DNA from: Vibrio ouci
GTDB taxonomy: Bacteria; Pseudomonadota; Gammaproteobacteria; Enterobacterales; Vibrionaceae
Reading direction: 5' to 3'
Length of the DNA stretch: 64,000 nucleotides
NCBI RefSeq assembly: GCF_004551525.1
Contig: NZ_SATR01000020.1
Coordinates: forward strand, 1-64,000
Shown: one piece after another, positions 57,016 to 64,000 of the stretch
Layout of the letters: every line of letters starts with the position of its first letter
How positions within the stretch are numbered: the stretch's first letter is position 1
The notes under the pieces: generated by a model
Databases searched by the model: none
What the model was told of the DNA's origin: nothing
What the model saw: the letters and a program-made list of their open reading frames with translations, nothing else
Position numbers and translations under genes: made by a program

Positions 57016-58548
57016 TTACGCTTGTGGGCGCATCGCTGGGAATAGGATCACGTCACGGATAGTGTGCGTGTTTGTGAATAGCATCGCTAGGCGGTCAATA
57101 CCAATACCTTGACCAGCCGTTGGCGGTAAGCCGTGTTCTAGTGCAGTAATGTAGTCTGCATCGTAGTACATTGCTTCGTCATCACCTGCATCTTTTGCAT
57201 TCACTTGCGCTTTGAAACGCTCATCTTGGTCTTGTGCATCGTTAAGCTCTGAGAAGCCGTTTGCAACTTCACGGCCACCGATGAAGAACTCAAAGCGGTC
57301 AGTGAAGAACGGGTTATCATCGCTACGGCGAGCCAGTGGAGAGATGTCCGCTGGGTAACCAGTGATGAAAGTTGGTTGAATTAGCTGAGGCTCAGCTGTT
57401 TCACCAAAGATCTCTTCAAGAAGCTGACCACATGTCCAGAAAGACTCGACTTCAACGTGTACAGACTTAGCAATTGCTACCATCTTGTCACGGTCTTGTA
57501 GATCGGCTTCTGTCAGCGCTTGAATTTCAGCGTGATCAGGGTTGTACTGCTTAATAGCATCGAACATGCTTAGACGCGCATACTTACCACCAAACTCAAC
57601 CGTCTCATCACCGTAAGGCATAGATGTTGAACCAAGAACATCCATCGCTACTGTGCTTAGCATCTCTTCAGTCAGAACCATTAGATCTTTGTAATCAGAG
57701 TACGCTTGGTAGAATTCCATCATAGTGAATTCTGGGTTATGGCGTGGTGATAGACCTTCGTTACGGAAGTTACGGTTGATCTCGAATACACGGTCAAAGC
57801 CACCCACTACTAGACGCTTCAAGTAAAGCTCTGGAGCAACACGTAGGTACATGTCGATATCTAGTGCATTGTGGTGTGTGATGAATGGACGAGCCGTTGC
57901 ACCACCTGGGATCACGTGCATCATTGGTGTTTCAACTTCTAGGTAGCCTTTTGAGCTCATGAAGTTACGGATAGCCGATACAAGCTTAGAACGAATGATG
58001 AATGCTTCACGCGAATCTTGGTTCACGATTAGGTCAACGTAACGCTGACGGTAGCGCATCTCTTGGTCAGTTAGACCGTGGAACTTCTCTGGAAGTGGAC
58101 GAAGTGCTTTAGTTAGCAGCTCGTAAGATTCCATGTTCACGTAAAGATCGCCTTTACCTGACTTATGAAGCGCACCTTTAACACCGATGATGTCACCGAT
58201 ATCTAGACCTTGGTACTTTTCTTTCAGCTCTTTTTGTACATCTTTCGCTGCGTATGCTTGGATACGACCCGATGTTTCTTGAATCGCAAGGAAAGGACCA
58301 CGCTTAGCCATTACACGACCTGCAATTGCAACTACATGATTTAGCTCTTCCAGCTCTTCCTTAGTCTTTTCACCGAACTCTTTTTGAAGGTCGCCCGCTA
58401 GTGCGTCACGACGGAAGTCATTTGGGTGACCATTTGCTTTGCAGCCCTGACGGATATGATCCAGTTTAGCGCGGCGCTCAGCAATTAGCTTGTTCTCTTC
58501 AGGGAGAGAGCCTTCTTGTACGTTTTCGTTTTGAACAGCATCAGTCAT
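57016..58548 (-). CDS. lysS: Lysyl-tRNA synthetase (class II)
   Basis: A class II aminoacyl-tRNA synthetase of 510 residues (E. coli 505). N-terminal OB-fold anticodon-binding domain (about 65-150), then motif 1 ([27 protein letters not shown]), motif 2 ([23 protein letters not shown]) and motif 3 ([11 protein letters not shown]). It follows prfB by 52 bases; the prfB-lysS operon is conserved from E. coli. Confidence 0.98.
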   Translation of the reverse strand: MTDAVQNENVQEGSLPEENKLIAERRAKLDHIRQGCKANGHPNDFRRDALAGDLQKEFGEKTKEELEELNHVVAIAGRVMAKRGPFLAIQETSGRIQAYAAKDVQKELKEKYQGLDIGDIIGVKGALHKSGKGDLYVNMESYELLTKALRPLPEKFHGLTDQEMRYRQRYVDLIVNQDSREAFIIRSKLVSAIRNFMSSKGYLEVETPMMHVIPGGATARPFITHHNALDIDMYLRVAPELYLKRLVVGGFDRVFEINRNFRNEGLSPRHNPEFTMMEFYQAYSDYKDLMVLTEEMLSTVAMDVLGSTSMPYGDETVEFGGKYARLSMFDAIKQYNPDHAEIQALTEADLQDRDKMVAIAKSVHVEVESFWTCGQLLEEIFGETAEPQLIQPTFITGYPADISPLARRSDDNPFFTDRFEFFIGGREVANGFSELNDAQDQDERFKAQVNAKDAGDDEAMYYDADYITALEHGLPPTAGQGIGIDRLAMLFTNTHTIRDVILFPAMRPQA

Positions 58549-58600
58549 TTTCGATGTATCCTGTCTTGCTATATGAAAAATAGTTTTTTCGGTGAAAAGC

Positions 58601-59699
58601 TTAAAGACCTGATTTCAGGCTAGCTTCAATAAATTTGTCTAGATCGCCGTCAAGAACCGCTTGAGTATTGCGGTTTTCAACGCCAGTACGTAAATCTTTA
58701 ATACGTGAGTCATCCAGAACGTAAGAACGAATCTGGCTACCCCAACCGATATCAGACTTCGCATCTTCATTGGCTTGCTTCTCAGCATTTTGCTTTTGAA
58801 TCTCTAATTCAAATAACTTAGCGCGAAGCTGCTTCATCGCTTGGTCTTTGTTCTTATGCTGAGAACGGTCATTCTGGCACTGAACCACAGTATTGGTTGG
58901 TACGTGGGTAATACGTACCGCAGATTCAGTGGTGTTTACGTGCTGACCACCCGCGCCAGATGCGCGGTAAACATCAATACGAAGATCCGAAGGGTTAATA
59001 TCGATCTGGATGTTGTCATCAATCTCTGGGTAAATAAACGCAGAAGCAAACGACGTATGGCGACGACCACTAGAATCGAATGGAGACTTACGAACAAGGC
59101 GGTGAACACCGGTCTCAGTACGTAACCAACCGTAAGCGTACTCACCAGAGATCTTGACTGTCGCGCCTTTAAGGCCAGCAACTTCACCTTCTGATACTTC
59201 GATAACCTCGGTCTTAAAGCCTTTCGCTTCAGCCCAACGTAGGTACATACGTAGCATCATTGATGTCCAGTCTTGCGCTTCTGTACCACCAGAACCAGAC
59301 TGCAGGTCAATGTAGCAATCCGATGAGTCATGGTCGCCAGAGAACATACGACGGAATTCAAGCTTCTCAAGTTTCGCTTCAAGTTCTGCCAATTCTGGTT
59401 CGATCTCGTCAAACGTCTCTTGATCTTCTTCTTCAACAGCAAGCTCTAAAAGACCTTCAACGTCTTCGACACCTTGCTCAAGTTGATCAATCGTTTCAAC
59501 AACCGCTTCCAATGAAGAACGTTCTTTACCTAGCGCTTGCGCACGCTCAGGCTCGTTCCATACATCCGGCTGTTCTAGTTCTGCGTTGACTTCTTCTAGA
59601 CGCTCTTGCTTAGCGTCATAGTCAAAGGTACCCCCTCAGGACATTAGTGCACTCAGACACGTCCTTTAGGCGGTTTTTAATAGGATTGATTTCAAACAT
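58601..59699 (-). CDS. prfB: Peptide chain release factor 2 (programmed +1 frameshift)
   Basis: RF2 terminates translation at UAA and UGA. The gene needs a +1 frameshift: reading starts at ATG 59699 ([20 protein letters not shown]), meets UGA as codon 26 (59622-59624) in CUU-UGA-C, preceded by the Shine-Dalgarno-like AGGGGG, and continues from GAC (59621-59623) in the +1 frame to 58601, giving 365 residues as in E. coli. The main part shows the GGQ motif ([16 protein letters not shown]) and the SPF tripeptide ([17 protein letters not shown]). Low RF2 raises frameshifting, so the gene autoregulates. Upstream of lysS. Confidence 0.97.
59621..59638 (-). promoter_or_regulatory. RF2 recoding site
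   Basis: The minus strand carries AGGGGG followed after TAC by CTTTGAC, the same arrangement as the E. coli prfB frameshift site (AGGGGG, 3 bases, CUU UGA C). It makes RF2 synthesis depend on RF2 level. Confidence 0.93.
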
Positions 59700-59806
59700 G
59701 TTTGCTCAACATTTATGAGTAGAATTTAACCGAAGAATTGTACTCAAAAGTGTGACGAAGATACAGGAATTTTTTATTGGCGAATAAAAATCCACCGATA
59801 TAAAAA

Positions 59807-59837
59807 ATCCCCTGCCACGCCTTACGTGACAGGGGAT
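59807..59837 (-). terminator. Terminator of brnQ
   Basis: ATCCCCTG and CAGGGGAT with inner CACG/CGTG pairing form a long stem; on the minus strand it is followed by TTTTTTATA. It lies 24 bases past the brnQ stop. Confidence 0.8.
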
Positions 59838-59861
59838 CAATGATTCAGGTTTACTGAGTTA

Positions 59862-61175
59862 TTATGCAGTTTCTTCTGCGATTGCAGGTTGTTCTGCTTT
59901 GCCGACGAACATCATCGCAATCATCGCTACAACGGTCGGTAACAACCAACCCATACCGATATTAAATAGCGGCAACATGTTGAATGCAGACACGTCAACG
60001 CCAGCAACTTTAGCTGCATCAATCAAAGCAAACATTAAAGACACTAGGATCACTACGCGGTATGCCGCTTTAGGGTTTGGTAGTTTCTTACGTAAGAAGG
60101 TCAATGCCACTAGCGCAATAGCCACCGGATATAAAGCAAATAATGCCGGCACAGATAAAGCAATCAATTGAGACAGCCCTACATTAGCGACGGTTGCACA
60201 CGCGATACCATTGATGATCACCCAGCCTTTATAAGAAATAGGAGTCAACGAGCTAAAGAAATCAGAGCAAGCAGAGATAAGGCCAATCGCCGTCGTTAAA
60301 CAAGCAAGTAGCACGATAATAGACAAAGCAGACTGACCATATGGACCAAAAAGAGACTGAACATATAGGCTAAGGATCACACCACCATTGTCTGCACCTG
60401 ATGCAACAGCCGCACTGGTTGCACCCAAGTAAAACAGTGCTACATAAACAATCGTCAGACCAACGGCTGCAATACACGCAGCGCTAATTAAATACTTAGA
60501 CGTTGCTTTTTGCTCAGTAATACCTTTGCGTTTTAAAGCATCAACCATTAAAGCGCCGAACATCAATGAAGCAAAAGTATCCATCGTGTTGTAACCTTCA
60601 AGGAAACCTTTCTGCAGTGGATGAGTTAAGTACTCTCCATGAGCAGCGACAATTTCACCTTGAGGGTCAATAAATACAGCAACTGCAAGTGTAATTAGTC
60701 CCAGGCAAAGAACAGGAGTTAGCACCTTACCGATGACATCGATAAGCTTGCCTTGAGACCACGAGAAAGACATTGCTACTGCAAAAAACAGTATGGAAAA
60801 GATGGTCAAATGCGATTGCGTCGCCTCGACGAAAAATGGTTTGATTGCCATCTCATAAGCCGCTAACCCAGTTCTTGGAGCAGCAAAAGCAGGGCCAATA
60901 ATAATAAAGATCAGTATCGCGATGGTCATAGCCGCACGTTTCGGCAGATCTTTAGTCAAGTGATCCCAAGAGCCACCAGCAACTGCAATAGCAACGATGG
61001 TAATTAGAGGAAGACCTACCGCAGTTAAAAGGAAACCTGCCATCGCCGGCAATAAATTCTCACCAGCAAGCTGACCTGCCAATGGAGGGAATATGATGTT
61101 ACCTGCACCTAAAAAGAATGCGAAAAGCATAAAGCCTACCGCAATAATATCTGTTAATTTTAAAGTCTGATTCAC
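59862..61175 (-). CDS. brnQ: Branched-chain amino acid transporter BrnQ (LIVCS family)
   Basis: A Na+- or H+-coupled permease for leucine, isoleucine and valine in the inner membrane. About 437 residues with 12 predicted helices. The family N-terminus FMLFAFFLGAGNIIFPPLAGQLAG and the FLEGYNTMDTFASLMFGALMVDALK segment are clear. GTG 61175 is the preferred start because AAAGGG lies 6 bases upstream, whereas the ATG 61190 has no ribosome binding site; the longer form would add five residues. Monocistronic. The 300-base gap to trmN6 is very AT-rich and shows no recognisable element. Confidence 0.92.
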   Translation of the reverse strand: MNQTLKLTDIIAVGFMLFAFFLGAGNIIFPPLAGQLAGENLLPAMAGFLLTAVGLPLITIVAIAVAGGSWDHLTKDLPKRAAMTIAILIFIIIGPAFAAPRTGLAAYEMAIKPFFVEATQSHLTIFSILFFAVAMSFSWSQGKLIDVIGKVLTPVLCLGLITLAVAVFIDPQGEIVAAHGEYLTHPLQKGFLEGYNTMDTFASLMFGALMVDALKRKGITEQKATSKYLISAACIAAVGLTIVYVALFYLGATSAAVASGADNGGVILSLYVQSLFGPYGQSALSIIVLLACLTTAIGLISACSDFFSSLTPISYKGWVIINGIACATVANVGLSQLIALSVPALFALYPVAIALVALTFLRKKLPNPKAAYRVVILVSLMFALIDAAKVAGVDVSAFNMLPLFNIGMGWLLPTVVAMIAMMFVGKAEQPAIAEETA

Positions 61176-61492
61176 TGTAGACCCTTTCATTATTATTTAA
61201 TCGATGTTGTGTTTGTTGAGCAGTACAAATAGATGTCCACTCTATAAAATTTAGGCGCGCATAATGACGAAATCCTGATTCAGTAGCAAGTCATCGACTT
61301 AAAACGCCATATAAATTCAAAATATCGTCACAAATGCAGCATATATCACTACATCAATAAAAATAACCAGGCCAATTAACTAATCAATAAGCACTACAAA
61401 TAAAAAACAATCAGAACAAAAATCCAAACAATTTATTAACAACAGATCATTTAACTTAAAAATCGAACATTGACCGATAAACATAATTTTTT

Positions 61493-62200
61493 ATGAAAAA
61501 GACAAAAAGTTTTGAATTTAAACAATTTAGCGTCTCGGGAAGATACTCGGGGATGCCTGTCAGCACCGACGGAGTGTTGTTGGGTGCTTGGGCAGAACTG
61601 GAGAACCCTAAAACCTTACTCGACATAGGTACTGGTACTGGGCTACTGAGTCTAATGAGTGCTCAACGTAAACTATCTTTACGCATTGATGCGATTGAGA
61701 TAGACAATCATGCTGTGGAAGCGGCGCAATACAATTTTACCCATTCTCCCTGGCATGATCGTATCGAGCTTCACTGTGGAGATGTGCTGACTTATTCGTT
61801 TGATAGCACGTTTGATTGCATAATCTGCAACCCTCCTTACTTTAATAGCGGTGAACAAGCGCAAAATATCAGCCGAGCAACCGCCAGACATACTACTAGC
61901 TTAAGCCATCAAGATTTGCTCAAGCGCTGCTGGGATCTATTAACCGATCACGGCTACGCTAGCTTTGTGCTACCTAAAGTAGAAGGGGATATATTTATTG
62001 CGCTAGCCAAGCAGCAAGGTTGGTCACTACAACGTCTTTGCCAAGTTAAACCAACTGAGCGCAAAGAGGTATCTAGGCTACTGATTCAATTAGGTAAAGT
62101 ATCCATCCCTGTGGTTCACTCAGCATTAACCATTCATGATAATGGCGGCTATAGCAGTGACTTTGTTCAGCTAACAAAGGCGTTTTATCTAAAGATGTAG
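61493..62200 (+). CDS. trmN6: tRNA1(Val) (adenine(37)-N6)-methyltransferase TrmN6 (YfiC)
   Basis: TrmN6 methylates N6 of A37 in tRNA-Val1 using SAM. The 235-residue class I methyltransferase shows the SAM site LLDIGTGTGLLSLM (motif I), DAIEIDNHAVEAAQYN (motif II) and the amino-methyltransferase motif IICNPPYFNSG (NPPY). The N-terminal FKQFSV and MPVSTDGVLLGAW segments are typical. The ATG lacks a clear ribosome binding site. It lies just ahead of srmB, the same neighbour pair as in E. coli (where they diverge). Confidence 0.94.
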   Translation: MKKTKSFEFKQFSVSGRYSGMPVSTDGVLLGAWAELENPKTLLDIGTGTGLLSLMSAQRKLSLRIDAIEIDNHAVEAAQYNFTHSPWHDRIELHCGDVLTYSFDSTFDCIICNPPYFNSGEQAQNISRATARHTTSLSHQDLLKRCWDLLTDHGYASFVLPKVEGDIFIALAKQQGWSLQRLCQVKPTERKEVSRLLIQLGKVSIPVVHSALTIHDNGGYSSDFVQLTKAFYLKM

Positions 62201-62290
62201 AAAATAAGGTGTGATCCTTATCACCGAACACTCTATAATACGACCCCTTAAATTTAATGCTCACACCAACTCGCTTGTGGAGACCTTATA

Positions 62291-63529
62291 GTGATCAGAA
62301 ATTTCGCTGAATTGGAGCTAGACCCTAACCTACTCCTCGCCATTGAAGAAATGGGTTATGACCGCCCAACACAAATTCAGGCTGAAGCCATTCCGCAAGC
62401 GTTAGATGGCCGAGATATCTTGGCGTCTGCCCCAACAGGGACAGGTAAAACAGCAGCATTTGCCTTACCTGCACTGCAATATTTGCAAGATTTTCCTCGC
62501 CGTAAACCGGGGCCTGCTCGTGTTCTGATCCTGACTCCAACACGTGAGTTAGCGATGCAGGTTGCAGACCAAGCACGTGCACTAGCGAAGCATACTAAGC
62601 TCAATATCTTTACTATCACTGGTGGTGTTCAGTACCAAGAGCATGCAGATATCTTAGGTAAAACCCAAGATATCGTGGTAGCAACACCTGGCCGTTTGAT
62701 GGAATACATCAACGCAGAGCGTTTTGACTGTCGTGCGATTGAATGGCTGATCCTTGATGAAGCCGATCGCATGCTAGATATGGGTTTTGGCCCAACAGTT
62801 GATCGCCTTTCTACAGAATGCCGCTGGCGTAAACAGACGCTACTCTTCTCTGCAACGCTTGAAGGTAAAGGTGTAGAAGGCTTCACAGCCGATCTACTAA
62901 AAGAGCCTGCAGAAATTGACGCTGAGCCATCTCGCCGTGAGCGTAAGAAAATCGCACAGTGGTACCACCGTGCTGATGACATGAACCATAAACTTGAGCT
63001 GCTGAAAAAGATAATCACTGATCAAGCTGAGCGTTCAATTGTGTTCTTAAAAACTCGTGAGCGTCTTGGTGAGCTTCGTGCTGAACTTGAAAAAGCGCAA
63101 ATTCCGTGTGCTTGGATTCAAGGTGAAATGCCACAAGATCGTCGTAATAACGCCATCGCCCGCTTCCGTGACGGTACGGTGAACGTATTACTGGCAACCG
63201 ACGTTGCAGCGCGTGGTATCGACCTTCCTGACGTAAGCCATGTTATCAACTACGACATGCCTCGTAGTGCAGACGTTTACCTACACCGAATTGGTCGTAC
63301 TGCCCGTGCCGGCAAGAAAGGTAATGCAGTATCTCTTGTTGAAGCGCACGATCAACCAATGCTAGACCGTGTAGCTCGCTACGTAAAAGAAGAGATCAAA
63401 GAGCGCTTTATCAAAGAGATGCGTCCTAAACACAAAAAGCCTGTGTTTAAGAAAAAGAACAAGAAAAAAGACGACAAGAAGAAAACTGCCGTTAAAGGTA
63501 AGAAGAAAGTCGCTAAGAAGAAAAAGTAA
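62291..63529 (+). CDS. srmB: ATP-dependent RNA helicase SrmB
   Basis: SrmB is a DEAD-box helicase acting early in 50S ribosome assembly. The 412-residue protein carries all motifs: Q motif (YDRPTQIQAEAIPQAL), Walker A APTGTGKT, PTRELAMQ, LDEADRML, SATLE, VLLATDVAARGIDLPDV and HRIGRTARAG. Starts with FAELELDPNLLLAIEEMGY, typical of SrmB. The C-terminal 35 residues are almost all Lys with few other residues, an RNA-binding tail. The start is GTG 62291 with GGAG 9 bases upstream. Confidence 0.94.
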   Translation: MIRNFAELELDPNLLLAIEEMGYDRPTQIQAEAIPQALDGRDILASAPTGTGKTAAFALPALQYLQDFPRRKPGPARVLILTPTRELAMQVADQARALAKHTKLNIFTITGGVQYQEHADILGKTQDIVVATPGRLMEYINAERFDCRAIEWLILDEADRMLDMGFGPTVDRLSTECRWRKQTLLFSATLEGKGVEGFTADLLKEPAEIDAEPSRRERKKIAQWYHRADDMNHKLELLKKIITDQAERSIVFLKTRERLGELRAELEKAQIPCAWIQGEMPQDRRNNAIARFRDGTVNVLLATDVAARGIDLPDVSHVINYDMPRSADVYLHRIGRTARAGKKGNAVSLVEAHDQPMLDRVARYVKEEIKERFIKEMRPKHKKPVFKKKNKKKDDKKKTAVKGKKKVAKKKK

Positions 63530-63554
63530 TCTTTTGATTTAAACAATATTGGTA

Positions 63555-63586
63555 AGGGTTGATGTGAAAGCATCAACCCTTTCTTT
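63555..63586 (+). terminator. Terminator of srmB
   Basis: AGGGTTGATG and CATCAACCCT (63555-63580) form a 10-bp stem followed by TTCTTTT, 25 bases after the srmB stop. Confidence 0.88.
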
Positions 63587-63608
63587 TATTCAATCATATT
63601 AAGACCAT

Positions 63609-64000
63609 GTCACCCTCAAGAGTGAGGTACGAACGAGTTGGAGATCTCATCGAGACTACGACTCGCTTTGAGAGATTCCTTACTCACTCCTTCGTCGTTC
63701 TAAGGAATGACGCGCATATATTCAACCACAATAAGACAACGTCATCCTCAAGAGTGAGGCACGAGCGAGTTGGGGATCTCATCGAGACTACGACTCGCTT
63801 TGAGAGATTCCTTATTCACTCCTTCTTCGTTCTAAGGAATGACGCGTACATATTCAGCGATGATAAGACAATGTCATCCTCAAGAGTGAGGTACGAACGA
63901 GTTGGGGATCTCATCAAAGTTACGACGCGCTTTGAGAGGTTCCTTACTCACTCCTTCGTCGAATGACGCGTACATATTCAGCGATGATAAGACAATGTCA
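63609..64000. repeat. Tandem array of 132-bp Vibrio extragenic repeats
   Basis: Units begin with GTCA(C/T)CCTCAAGAGTGAGG at 63609, 63741 and 63873, with a fourth starting at 63997; periods are 132, 132 and 124 bases (the third unit lacks about 8 bases after CTTCGTCG). Each unit is an imperfect palindrome, from GTCATCCTCAAGAGTGAG on the left to CTAAGGAATGAC on the right, plus a spacer. The reading frames that run through it are repeat artefacts, not genes. The array continues beyond the window. Confidence 0.9.

Noticed and set aside
63607..63966. 119-residue ORF with internal repeats at the window end
   Set aside because: Its repeats simply translate the 132-bp extragenic array; no ribosome binding site and no protein character.
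63609..64000. CRISPR array
   Set aside because: Units are 132 bp, nearly identical throughout with no variable spacers, and there are no cas genes; they are extragenic palindromic repeats.

Overview
The window is a stretch of a Vibrio chromosome (most likely the larger one). Three things point there: the gene order clpB-pgeF-rluD / bamD / raiA-pheA-nspS-mbaA-yjjX / trpR-slt / ettA-plzA; the hlyU-rpsT-murJ neighbourhood; and vpsR between a tas-like reductase and lysS. From memory all of these match the corresponding part of Vibrio cholerae chromosome 1. The species cannot be fixed from sequence alone.

Layout. 1-480: the first bases of a 16S rRNA gene reading leftward, with its P1/P2 promoters and boxA. 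0.5-16 kb: clpB (heat-shock promoter), pgeF, rluD, bamD, an MltF-type lytic transglycosylase, raiA, the pheL-attenuated pheA, the polyamine/c-di-GMP pair nspS-mbaA, yjjX, trpR and slt. 16-30 kb: ettA, a PilZ gene (plzA), an M23 peptidase, the TyrR-controlled aroF-tyrA unit, a LytS/LytTR two-component system, the peptidoglycan recycling genes nagZ, anmK and murQ, two small secreted proteins and a CstA/BtsT-type transporter. Five 8-bp direct repeats with a 20-bp period lie upstream of the transporter gene. 30-40 kb: the leftward ispH, fkpB, lspA, ileS, ribF, murJ cluster, then rpsT, hlyU, nhaR and the Na/phosphate cotransporter nptA.

41.4-46.4 kb is an accessory insertion between nptA and thyA. 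It holds a three-gene operon: a radical SAM/SPASM enzyme, a secreted protein with an Ala/Val/Asn/Gly-rich low-complexity segment followed by a CxxC, and a membrane protein. A Fur-box-like sequence precedes the operon, and a deleted, diverged second copy of the nptA 3' end with its terminator follows it. An IS110/IS1111-type element then interrupts a Vibrio extragenic repeat. This operon is the best candidate for an undescribed system; it looks like a peptide-modification (RiPP-like) locus, but its product is unknown.

46.5-64 kb returns to core genes: thyA, lgt, a TauE/SafE permease, ptsP and rppH; an AT-rich 620-bp gap with five DnaA-box matches and six GATC sites; mutH, a DUF6482 gene, a Tas-like reductase, a DUF1127-like gene, vpsR, lysS, prfB (programmed +1 frameshift), brnQ, trmN6 and srmB. 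The window ends in a tandem array of 132-bp repeats.

Themes: c-di-GMP and biofilm control (nspS-mbaA, plzA, vpsR), aromatic amino-acid control (pheL/pheA, aroF-tyrA, trpR) and cell-wall turnover (slt, mltF-like, nagZ, anmK, murQ, lgt, murJ). All functions are inferred from sequence recognition without database searches.
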